Of a stretch of 11,699 nt of DNA, positions 1 through 6,426 are shown in pieces; position 1 is the stretch's first letter, and each line of letters opens with the position of its first letter. Source of the stretch: a bacterium (lineage in GTDB: Bacteria; Ratteibacteria; UBA8468); contig DAOVGU010000022.1 in NCBI GenBank assembly GCA_030672255.1, positions 1 through 11,699 of the forward strand, given 5' to 3'. The translations under genes were made by a program, and so were the position numbers. The notes under the pieces are model-generated. The model saw nothing but the letters and a program-made list of their open reading frames with translations. It was not told where the DNA came from and ran no database searches.

Positions 1-84
1 TAATCTGTAGATTCAAAATAAAAATTGTATTTTTTAAGTAGGTATCTATGTCGATAAAACTTTAAAAATGAATCCCAATCTTTT

Positions 85-996
85 TTATCTCCGATTGCTA
101 ATAAAGTTTTGTCCATTCTTTCTTCTCACAACTTCATCGAGCTTCTTAAAAGGAATTGCTATCGGCCGCCCATTCTTTCCTTTTACCATTAGTTCGGGTA
201 GACTACCTTCAACTACAGAATCTGCTGGCCAGACATTGTAAGTTGTGGATTCTGCAGCTAAGTCTACATCATAGCCTTTGAAAACAGCAAGAAAGATTCC
301 ATTACTTTTTGGAATTTCTTCTGCATCCATTCCTTCAAAGTAACCCCCCTTCTTTATTTGATGCACCACTTTCCAACTAAAAGAAAAAACTGGCATATCG
401 GGTGGGGTCAATTCTAAATTATACCAGCGCCTTGTAAAGGTCCCGTCTTTTTGATGGATTACCTTTATAAAATAGAAATTCATATAAGCCCCGATCAAGT
501 CGTCTCCCCTGAGATTGGTTACCCGGAACAGGAGTGCAGGAAGCCCCTCGTGTTTATCAAAAACAATCTGTTTACTAAAATGTATTTTGATACGCGCACG
601 GCTGAATCTTGCAAATGCTAAAGCAGTGAAAGCGCCGATAAACATAAGACCCATTGCGGATTCAACCCCCGAAGCTATCCGGCCTATCCCAACTGCCCTG
701 ATATCACCGTAACCCACAGTAGTAATTGATGTTATGCTGAAGAAGAGTCCATCCCAGATGGTGATATCTCCATTTGCATAGTTCAACTTGATTGTATCGG
801 TAAGATAGTAAAAGAATCCGAAAATTGTGGTAACGAGAAAAAGAGCGAAAACGGTCAATAAGAGGAAAGTAGGCCAGGAAAGAGTAACTAAATGGTGATA
901 AGTATCTTCAAGGAGCCCTCGATGCAGGTAGCCTTTCTCAGGAGCAAGTATGGCGGTAAGTTTTTCACGATCAAAATAGCTCTCTTTTGGCTTCAC
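85..996 (-). CDS. KirBac-type inward-rectifier potassium channel
   Basis: A 303-aa inner-membrane K+ channel subunit, expected to work as a tetramer. Residues 31-45 (DTYHHLVTLSWPTFL) match the amphipathic slide helix and start of TM1. TM1 runs to about residue 63. The pore helix leads into the selectivity filter TVGYGD at residues 93-98, and TM2 spans about 105-130, ending FARFSRARI, the Kir-family hinge into the cytoplasm. Residues 131-300 form the immunoglobulin-like cytoplasmic Kir domain, with typical segments such as LLFRVTNLRGDDLIGA and the WPADSVVEGSLPEL region. The length is normal for KirBac. The start is GTG at 996, chosen because GGAGAG lies 8 bases upstream (1005-1010); no better ATG exists. 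It is a single gene with its own promoter (1038-1066), divergent from the oxidoreductase gene. The ligand or gating signal cannot be read from the sequence. Family assignment is secure. Confidence 0.93.
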   Translation of the reverse strand: MKPKESYFDREKLTAILAPEKGYLHRGLLEDTYHHLVTLSWPTFLLLTVFALFLVTTIFGFFYYLTDTIKLNYANGDITIWDGLFFSITSITTVGYGDIRAVGIGRIASGVESAMGLMFIGAFTALAFARFSRARIKIHFSKQIVFDKHEGLPALLFRVTNLRGDDLIGAYMNFYFIKVIHQKDGTFTRRWYNLELTPPDMPVFSFSWKVVHQIKKGGYFEGMDAEEIPKSNGIFLAVFKGYDVDLAAESTTYNVWPADSVVEGSLPELMVKGKNGRPIAIPFKKLDEVVRRKNGQNFISNRR

Positions 997-1037
997 TAAG
1001 GTTTCTCTCCGTAATGGTTAAGATTTTCTAAAATGCA

Positions 1038-1066
1038 ATTTTACCCCCTCTTTGGTTTCCTGTCAA
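1038..1066 (-). promoter_or_regulatory. Sigma-70 promoter of the KirBac gene
   Basis: On the minus strand, -35 TTGACA (1066-1061), a 17-bp spacer and -10 TAAAAT (1043-1038): a perfect -35 box and one mismatch in the -10. Transcription would start near 1031, giving a leader of about 35 nt with GGAGAG before the GTG start. The -35 box is inside one arm of the inverted repeat shared with the divergent promoter. Confidence 0.7.
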
Positions 1067-1098
1067 TTGTAGAACTCAAGAAGAATCTTTGACAGGAA
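1057..1098. repeat. 10-bp perfect inverted repeat holding both divergent -35 boxes
   Basis: TTCCTGTCAA (1057-1066) is the exact reverse complement of TTGACAGGAA (1089-1098), with 22 bp between the arms. Each arm contains a TTGACA -35 hexamer pointing outwards, so the two divergent promoters are mirror images at this point. It could be a binding site for a dimeric regulator, or the result of selection on two good promoters. The extra four matching bases (GGAA) beyond each hexamer are not explained by promoter consensus. Confidence 0.55.
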
Positions 1099-1117
1099 GT
1101 AAAAAAAAGGTTAAATT
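1089..1117 (+). promoter_or_regulatory. Candidate promoter of the Gfo/Idh/MocA gene
   Basis: -35 TTGACA (1089-1094), 17-bp spacer and a weak -10 TAAATT (1112-1117). The predicted leader is about 75 nt. The -35 is perfect and the spacing ideal, but the -10 has two mismatches, so the call is moderate. Confidence 0.45.
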
Positions 1118-1199
1118 AATAGTCAATGGTACCGGATAAGTTAGAAGATTAAACATAGTTTGTTACGTAAGTACCATATATTAAAAGGAGGGATAGAAA

Positions 1200-2375
1200 A
1201 TGGCAGGGAAATTTGTGGCAGGACAAATTGGTTGTGGAGCATTCGCAATGCAGACGCTCGGGCCCAACCTTGTTAGAAATCCACATGTTGCTAAAGTTAA
1301 ATGGGCTTGCGATATATCCGATGAAAAAGCACGTGCCTTCGCCGCCAAGTTCGGGGCTGAACGGAAGACTACTTCCTTTGAAGACGTAACTTCAGATCCA
1401 GAAGTAGATATTGTATGCATTGCCACATCCCATGAAGTGCATGTGCCGATCATTGAAAGTGCTGCTAAACATGGCAAACACATATTTTGTGAAAAGCCTA
1501 TGGCTATGAACGAATTACAAGCTTATAGAATAATTCGGGCTGCTCGGAGTGGTGGTGTGAAGCTTTGTGTTGACTATATGCGGCGTATGGCACCAGCTGT
1601 AGTGGCATTGAAACGCGAGTGGTTAAGACATAAAGCAAATCCCAAACATCAACCCTGGCAATATGTTGAAAGGCCTCGGGAAAAGTTTATTGAAGAGAAG
1701 TTAACCGATTTTTTTATTCGTGTGCAAGACGAAAGTAGCTCCTATCGGTTGGTGCATCTAGATCCATTTACTGGTGGTGGATTGATTATCGGAGAGGCTG
1801 TGCATTGGCTTGATCTTGCATGCTGGCTTTTCGACGATGATCGACCGATAGAAATCCAAGCGTGGGGTTCTCCTCGTATGCGATACGGTATCCACCTTGC
1901 ATTTCAAAGTGGTAACGCGGCAACAATCATTGAGACTCCTAATGGCACATTTGATTATCCAAAAGAGATGTACGAAATCGCGTGCGATGGCAGTTTGTTC
2001 CGGATGGAATTTTTTGTGGAAAATCAATATTATGGTAGGCCCGGAATAGAAAAAGAAGTATTTGCTCTTCAAAAAGACCCATTTCCAGATATTGGTAAAC
2101 AAGGCGGTTTATCAGGATATTTGGAAAAGTATAAAGCGCGAGTCCAAAACTTATCAAATTCAAAAAGAGTTTTTTCTTCCCTGTTAGCTGACCATGGGTA
2201 TGAAGCTATGCTTGATGGATTTATTGATGCGATTATTAATAACACTCAAACGCCTTGCGACGAACTGGCTGGCTACCGGGCAACATTGCTTGGTGAAATG
2301 GCCATCAAATCCAGTGAGTTGAACAAACCTCTTCCCATTCCTATGGATAAGTGGGACTATTTCGTTAATCTATAG
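1200..2375 (+). CDS. Gfo/Idh/MocA family NAD(P)-dependent oxidoreductase
   Basis: A 391-aa cytoplasmic dehydrogenase of the glucose-fructose oxidoreductase / inositol dehydrogenase / MocA family, which oxidises or reduces sugars, sugar derivatives or cyclitols. The N-terminal Rossmann fold begins at residue 6 with the glycine loop IGCGAFA (10-16). The family EKP motif, whose lysine is catalytic, is at 98-100 (CEKPMAMNE). The C-terminal sheet domain carries GEAVHWLDLACWL (198-210), with the family His (H202) and Asp (D205) one helical turn apart. The start is ATG at 1200, with AGGAGG at 1186-1191, 8 bases upstream. It stands alone, so the neighbours do not identify the substrate. Arginine codons are mostly CGN (16 of 22), unlike the AGA/AGG preference in, for example, the SYLF gene, which may mean lateral acquisition. 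Family certain, substrate unknown. Confidence 0.93.
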   Translation: MAGKFVAGQIGCGAFAMQTLGPNLVRNPHVAKVKWACDISDEKARAFAAKFGAERKTTSFEDVTSDPEVDIVCIATSHEVHVPIIESAAKHGKHIFCEKPMAMNELQAYRIIRAARSGGVKLCVDYMRRMAPAVVALKREWLRHKANPKHQPWQYVERPREKFIEEKLTDFFIRVQDESSSYRLVHLDPFTGGGLIIGEAVHWLDLACWLFDDDRPIEIQAWGSPRMRYGIHLAFQSGNAATIIETPNGTFDYPKEMYEIACDGSLFRMEFFVENQYYGRPGIEKEVFALQKDPFPDIGKQGGLSGYLEKYKARVQNLSNSKRVFSSLLADHGYEAMLDGFIDAIINNTQTPCDELAGYRATLLGEMAIKSSELNKPLPIPMDKWDYFVNL

Positions 2376-2443
2376 AGAGCCGGAGAAGGATTTAATATCT
2401 GTGGAGCTTAAGCATCTTCAGAAGAGGTAGCGCAATTAAGAAA

Positions 2444-2531
2444 GGTGGGATGGCCGAGTGGTTGATGGCGCTGGTCTTGAAAACCAGAGTCCGTTTTACG
2501 CGGACCAGGGGTTCGAATCCTCTTCCCACCG
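2444..2531 (+). tRNA. tRNA-Ser (anticodon UGA)
   Basis: An 88-nt cloverleaf with a long variable arm. The acceptor stem GGTGGGA (2444-2450) pairs perfectly with TCCCACC (2524-2530), with G2531 as discriminator. The anticodon stem CTGGT/ACCAG encloses loop CTTGAAA, anticodon TGA. The class II variable arm (region of GTCCG...CGGAC) is typical of tRNA-Ser, and the T arm carries GGTTCGAATCC. CCA is not encoded; CTAAG follows directly. The next coding start is only five bases beyond the mature 3' end. Confidence 0.95.
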
Positions 2532-2536
2532 CTAAG

Positions 2537-3136
2537 ATGATAAAGATTATTCCCTTTATAAGTTCTTCCTTTTCATCAAACGTTTACCTCGTCAAAGCAA
2601 AGAAGATTACCCTTATTGATGTGGGAGTAGAACCGGAAAATCTCCTTGAAAACTTAAAGAAAGAAATTGCTCTTGAAAAGTTGGCTCTTATTATCCTTAC
2701 CCATAGCCATCCCGACCACACCCTCGCCCTTCCCTCTCTTCTCAAAGTAACCAAGAGCAAGGTTGCTATTCACAAGCAGGAACTAAAAAGCTTGTCTATC
2801 CCAAAGATTAAACCGGATATCCTCTTAAAGGGAGGAGAAAGACTGAACTTAGGAGATTTTTCACTAGAGGTCATTCACACCCCTGGCCACACGCCTGGTT
2901 CAATCTGCTTATATCAGGATGGAATTTTATTTTCTGGTGATACCATTTTTGCTGGTGGTAACATTGGCCGAACAGATTTAGGAGGTAACAATAAGGATTT
3001 AGGTTCCTCCATTAAAAAATTAACTCATCTAAATATAGAAATCGTCTATCCTGGCCATGGAGAACCTATCCAGAAGAATGCCAAAGAGGAGATTCTTTCC
3101 TCTCTTCAATTAGCAAAAGAGTGTCTTAAAACCTAA
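2537..3136 (+). CDS. Metallo-beta-lactamase-fold hydrolase (glyoxalase II-like)
   Basis: A 199-aa cytoplasmic metallo-hydrolase. The zinc site is complete: THSHPDH, with H56, H58, D60 and H61, then H118 in HTPGHTPGS, D135 in FSGDTIF and H174 in YPGHGEPI. This is the layout of single-domain glyoxalase II-like proteins, which cleave thioesters or related bonds; the substrate is not evident. I place the start at ATG 2537 because MIKIIPF...NVYLV matches the usual first strand of the family. The reading frame is also open through the tRNA from 2450, but those codons are tRNA sequence. The ATG is five bases from the tRNA 3' end and has no Shine-Dalgarno, so after tRNA processing the message would be nearly leaderless. 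No promoter of its own was seen, so it is probably transcribed with the tRNA. Confidence 0.9.
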   Translation: MIKIIPFISSSFSSNVYLVKAKKITLIDVGVEPENLLENLKKEIALEKLALIILTHSHPDHTLALPSLLKVTKSKVAIHKQELKSLSIPKIKPDILLKGGERLNLGDFSLEVIHTPGHTPGSICLYQDGILFSGDTIFAGGNIGRTDLGGNNKDLGSSIKKLTHLNIEIVYPGHGEPIQKNAKEEILSSLQLAKECLKT

Positions 3137-3151
3137 AAATGGGTCAAAAAC

Positions 3152-3180
3152 TTTACAAACCTATTTTTTTGAGGTATAAT
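3152..3180 (+). promoter_or_regulatory. Strong sigma-70 promoter of the Asp-box/CFI-box protein gene
   Basis: -35 TTTACA (3152-3157), exactly 17 bp of spacer and a perfect -10 TATAAT (3175-3180). Transcription would begin near 3187. This lies downstream of the in-frame ATG at 3139 and so favours the start at 3229, which has AAGGGGGA before it. Confidence 0.75.
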
Positions 3181-3228
3181 CAAAATAAGGTTAGAATGTT
3201 TTTGTTTTGTAGAAAGGGGGAAATAAAA

Positions 3229-5541
3229 ATGGATAATAAGAAGATATTGGTAGGATTGGCTTTTGTTTTTTCCTGTTTGCTGATGCTCTTTACAGGTAAT
3301 CTCTCTGCAGATATTGTGTCAACAAACTTTGGTCTTTATGGGGCTCAGGTGCACAGTTTATCCATTTATAACGACGGAACTACGTGCATTGTCTATGCTA
3401 CAGTTATGGGTCCAAATAAGGTATTCAAGTCTACCGATGACGGAGCTACCTGGTCGGTTATTCTCAGCAGTAGTGACCCTTATCAAGGAGAGGCACAGGA
3501 CAGTGTGGTTGACCAGAATAATGGCTATCTCTATGTCTGCTTGAACGATGGAGTTTTGAAAAGCACCGATGCCGGAGCAAGTTGGTCCCTTGCCTTCAAT
3601 CCCGAGAGCTATGACGATAATACACCTGTATCTCTGGCTATTGTTGGCTCTACCCTTTATCTGGGAACATCAGGGGGCGCTCTATATAAAAGTAGTGACA
3701 ATGGGACTAGCTGGGGCATGATAGGTGGAGATTCTTTTGGGGATACTTCCCGGGTTATTTCAACCTCGGTTCATCCTTCCGCAGCAGATATTATCTTTGC
3801 TGTTTGTGAAATAGAGGGGGAAAGCGATCTTCACCGGACTGGTGATGGGGGAGATACCTGGGAGGAGGTTGTTATCCCGGATTTCACCGACTTCCAGGTA
3901 GTAGGAATAGACCCAAGCTCAGGTGATACCCTGGCTACCACTACTCTCTATATTGCAGGGGGTTCTGCAAATCCTGCGGTTTATGGCAGTGGGAATGGAG
4001 GAAATAGCTGGGAGAAGAAGGAGAATTTTTCCGGTGGCTGTCCCCAGTATATCGTTTTTGACGATGACGGGAATCTCTTTATCAGCGCCTCCAAGAGTAC
4101 TGATGGGGGAGAGACCTGGGAAGGTTTCCCTCTTTCCGGAGGAAGCACAGAGACCCATCTCAATGACGGTGCTTTAGCAATTGACTCCAATTTCCTTTTG
4201 GCTAGTTCTGACCGGGGGATAGCCAAGAGTACCAATGGCGGAGTTAATTGGGTTGAATGTTACGAGGGACTCGAAGCATTGGTGATTTATGATGCGGCTT
4301 TAAGTAGTGATAAGAACACCTTCTTCTTTGTATCTAAATCTGGAGCAGGAAAGACAAGTGATTTTAGCGGTTCCCCGACCTGGACCTTTCCTATTTATCC
4401 CCAGAATCTTATTGCCGGACAACCAGCAGCAGAGACCGGGGGACAGGAGCCTTTGATGTCCGTGGCGATAGAACCTAATTATGATGGGGTAGAGTATAAT
4501 ACCGTCTACATTGGAGGTAACGCCGGAGAAATCTTTACCAGTGATGATGGAGGGGAAAGTTGGATTATGAAGGAGATCTATCCAGCAGGTTCACATGTAA
4601 ATGTGACAAAGATTGCTGTATCCTCCGACCTCCCTGATGTTGTCTATGCTTCTCTTCTCGATTGGGAACGGGGTGAAAATGACGGAAGAGTGGTCAAGAG
4701 CACCGATAAGGGAGTAACCTGGAATAGCGTTCTTACCGGAGTGCCGGTTAATACGGTGCTCTTTTCCCAGGGTACAGAAGAAGAAATTATTGTTTTAGCT
4801 GGGTTAGGTACTGAGGAGGCGGCGGCAGAAGAAAATTCTACTATGCTTGGTCTAAGAAAGAGTATTAATGGGGGAGATACCTGGACGGTGCTAAACAATA
4901 GTGCCATCGTCAATTGCCTGGCGGCTGACCCTACAGACAATAACATAATTTATTGTGGAATTAGAACATATGCGGATGGGCTTCCGAGCGGCGATTTCGT
5001 TTACAAGAGTGCCGACAAAGGTGATACCTGGGATAAGGTTTTTGAAATTCCTGGGGGCACTGGTGGTCTGTGCAGAGATATCATTGTTAATCCCGATAAC
5101 TCGGCAGAGGTTTATGCGGCGGTAGATAATTATATCTACCAGAGTACCGACAGTGGAGCGACTTGGAGTCTTTTCTATGAAGGACTTGACCAGGATAATA
5201 TCAATGCCCTTATCTACGGTAGCCTTCTTGGTGGAAGCGAAACCGGTCTCTACAGTTATAGTTCTACTACGGAGGAAGAAGCTGCAGAGGAGGAGACTAC
5301 TACCGGAGGTGGAGGTGGTTGCTTCATCGCTACCGCAGCCTTCGGCACACCAATGGCAGAAGAGGTAAAAAGCCTCTGTGAGTTCAGGGATAATATTTTA
5401 CTGAAAACTACCGCCGGAAAGGAGTTTGCAAAACTTTACTATAAAACCTCTCCTCCCATTGCAGACTTCATCAGGAATAAACCTATTCTGAAAGCAATTG
5501 TGAGGATAGGATTGAAACCTTTGGTGTGGTTGATTGAGTGA
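3229..5541 (+). CDS. Secreted Asp-box (BNR/sortilin-like) beta-propeller protein with C-terminal CFI-box domain
   Basis: A 770-aa exported protein. The N-terminus is a Sec signal peptide: MDNKK, a hydrophobic core LVGLAFVFSCLLMLF, and likely cleavage after NLSA. The body has about twelve Asp-box turns of the form S-x-D-x-G-x-x-W, for example KSTDDGATW, KSTDAGASW, KSSDNGTSW, TSDDGGESW, KSTDKGVTW, KSADKGDTW and QSTDSGATW. They are spread along nearly the whole chain, as in sialidase, sortilin and photosystem assembly-type propellers, and suggest one large or two smaller propellers. No sialidase catalytic arginine cluster was recognised, so enzymatic function is not claimed. An acidic TEEEAAEEE linker and five glycines lead to CFIATAAFG (from residue 698) and about 70 residues resembling the CFI-box-CTERM domain found at the ends of unrelated exported proteins. 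The start at 3229 is set by the upstream promoter and AAGGGGGA. The ligand is unknown. Confidence 0.88.
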   Translation: MDNKKILVGLAFVFSCLLMLFTGNLSADIVSTNFGLYGAQVHSLSIYNDGTTCIVYATVMGPNKVFKSTDDGATWSVILSSSDPYQGEAQDSVVDQNNGYLYVCLNDGVLKSTDAGASWSLAFNPESYDDNTPVSLAIVGSTLYLGTSGGALYKSSDNGTSWGMIGGDSFGDTSRVISTSVHPSAADIIFAVCEIEGESDLHRTGDGGDTWEEVVIPDFTDFQVVGIDPSSGDTLATTTLYIAGGSANPAVYGSGNGGNSWEKKENFSGGCPQYIVFDDDGNLFISASKSTDGGETWEGFPLSGGSTETHLNDGALAIDSNFLLASSDRGIAKSTNGGVNWVECYEGLEALVIYDAALSSDKNTFFFVSKSGAGKTSDFSGSPTWTFPIYPQNLIAGQPAAETGGQEPLMSVAIEPNYDGVEYNTVYIGGNAGEIFTSDDGGESWIMKEIYPAGSHVNVTKIAVSSDLPDVVYASLLDWERGENDGRVVKSTDKGVTWNSVLTGVPVNTVLFSQGTEEEIIVLAGLGTEEAAAEENSTMLGLRKSINGGDTWTVLNNSAIVNCLAADPTDNNIIYCGIRTYADGLPSGDFVYKSADKGDTWDKVFEIPGGTGGLCRDIIVNPDNSAEVYAAVDNYIYQSTDSGATWSLFYEGLDQDNINALIYGSLLGGSETGLYSYSSTTEEEAAEEETTTGGGGGCFIATAAFGTPMAEEVKSLCEFRDNILLKTTAGKEFAKLYYKTSPPIADFIRNKPILKAIVRIGLKPLVWLIE

Positions 5542-5631
5542 GTCAATAAAGTAATACCAAATTCCAACACAATCCTCTTAGCCGTAACCTTGCCATTTTC
5601 ATCAAGCCAGATAAAACCAAGCTGAATAGTC

Positions 5632-5650
5632 ATAACCTCAGATAGGTTAT
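5632..5650. repeat. 7-bp inverted repeat after the CFI-box gene
   Basis: ATAACCT (5632-5638) and AGGTTAT (5644-5650) can form a hairpin with a 5-base loop. It is followed by a pyrimidine-rich stretch (TCCTTTTC) but no clean T-run. It is 90 bp after the CFI-box gene stop and 19 bp before the -35 of the next promoter, so it may be a weak terminator or an operator. Confidence 0.35.
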
Positions 5651-5667
5651 TCCTTTTCGGTTTGATA

Positions 5668-5701
5668 CTTGATAAATAATGAGATTGGTGTTAAGATAAA
5701 G
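5668..5701 (+). repeat. 34-bp promoter-bearing direct repeat, copy A
   Basis: This 34-bp segment matches 8214-8247 at 31 of 34 positions in the same orientation. Both copies lie immediately upstream of a start codon and contain the same -35/-10 pair. Confidence 0.7.
5669..5697 (+). promoter_or_regulatory. Promoter of the flavin reductase-like gene
   Basis: -35 TTGATA (5669-5674), 17-bp spacer, -10 TAAGAT (5692-5697). The -35 has one mismatch and the -10 two. The predicted leader is about 18 nt and contains AAAGGAGG (5703-5710). The same hexamers and spacing recur at 8215-8243, supporting function. Confidence 0.55.
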
Positions 5702-5721
5702 CAAAGGAGGAGAGGAATATT

Positions 5722-6276
5722 ATGAAGATTGAAGTTTCTAAAGATAAATGCGGGAAATTGCTTACTTCAGAACCTGTCATTGTCATTACTACAGTTGACA
5801 AGGAGGGTAATGTAAACGGTGCTGCTTTTGGTTCTTATGTCAGAGTTGCACCTTTGATAATGGTGGCTATCTTCCCTGGACATCATACATATAGCAACAT
5901 CAAGGAGACGGGAGAGTTTGTTGTTAACTTACCAGGGAGAGAGCAAATAGATACAATAATGATCTTTGGAAAGAGCTATCCAAAGGGTATTAATGAAATA
6001 CAGGAGGCGGGACTCACTGAGTTAAAATCTACGATGGTTGAACCTCCAAAAATAGCAGAATACAAAGCGCATATTGAATGCAGATTTAAATGGGAGAAAG
6101 AGGTTGGTTCCCATATGCTGGTTGCTGGTGAAATGCTTATCGGATCTTGTGATGAGGGGCTTCTTGATGAGGAAGGTTATTTTGATGTGGTAAAGGCAGG
6201 AGTTTTGCATATTGCGAGATATCCTGAGCCGGTGTACATTTCTCCTGAGAGATATATTAAAGGAAAAAAGGAATAG
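5722..6276 (+). CDS. Flavin reductase-like FMN-binding protein
   Basis: A 184-aa cytoplasmic protein of the flavin reductase / flavoredoxin-like split-barrel family. It has the family N-terminal strand VIVITTVDKEGNVNGAAFG (19-37), where the Asn-Gly-Ala-Ala-x-Gly/Ser loop contacts the FMN phosphate. It continues with SYVRVAPLIMVAI, then HTYSNIKETGEFVVNLP (55-71), the conserved segment closing the flavin site. The C-terminal half includes IECRFKWEKEVGSHMLVAGEM, the usual dimer strand. Length is typical. Members either pass electrons to partner proteins or reduce free flavin; which applies here cannot be told. The start is ATG 5722 with a strong AAAGGAGG 11 bases upstream. It is a single-gene unit with its own promoter and converges on the GH130 gene. 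Confidence 0.88.
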   Translation: MKIEVSKDKCGKLLTSEPVIVITTVDKEGNVNGAAFGSYVRVAPLIMVAIFPGHHTYSNIKETGEFVVNLPGREQIDTIMIFGKSYPKGINEIQEAGLTELKSTMVEPPKIAEYKAHIECRFKWEKEVGSHMLVAGEMLIGSCDEGLLDEEGYFDVVKAGVLHIARYPEPVYISPERYIKGKKE

Positions 6277-6298
6277 GGTAGTTACTTTTCTTTAGAAT

Positions 6299-6335
6299 AT
6301 TCCTGTCCCGTATTAAATACGGGACTGTCAGGAAT
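6299..6335. repeat. Bulged hairpin between convergent genes (possible REP-like element or bidirectional terminator)
   Basis: Inner stem GTCCCGTAT (6305-6313) pairs with ATACGGGAC (6317-6325) over a TAA loop. After a 4-base bulge TGTC (6326-6329) on one side only, an outer stem ATTCCT (6299-6304) pairs with AGGAAT (6330-6335). It lies 22 bp after the flavin reductase stop and about 90 bp beyond the GH130 stop. Neither side has a U-tract, so it is not a textbook intrinsic terminator; a bulged palindrome between convergent genes is typical of REP-like repeats. Confidence 0.55.
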
Positions 6336-6426
6336 AGGTTTAAGTAAATGTATAATATTCTGAATAAGATTCTTGCAGAACAATCTTTATCGCCCTTTTC
6401 ACCGAAGTCGCCTTAATCAGGGCTGT

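Noticed and set aside
1126..1177. ATGGTAC / GTACCAT inverted pair in the oxidoreductase leader
   Set aside because: 38-bp separation and low complexity; no support as an operator.
2406..2413. 8-bp palindrome GCTTAAGC after the oxidoreductase gene
   Set aside because: Too short and without a T-run; expected by chance.
2450..2536. In-frame extension of the hydrolase through the tRNA
   Set aside because: These 29 codons are tRNA-Ser sequence; the family N-terminus begins at ATG 2537.
3139..3228. Upstream ATG for the Asp-box protein
   Set aside because: It lies upstream of a strong promoter and would put 30 polar residues before the signal peptide; 3229 has a ribosome site.
3919..4946. Several 80-100 codon antisense or out-of-frame ORFs inside the Asp-box gene
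   Set aside because: Shadows of a repetitive, G-rich coding sequence; no protein features or ribosome sites.
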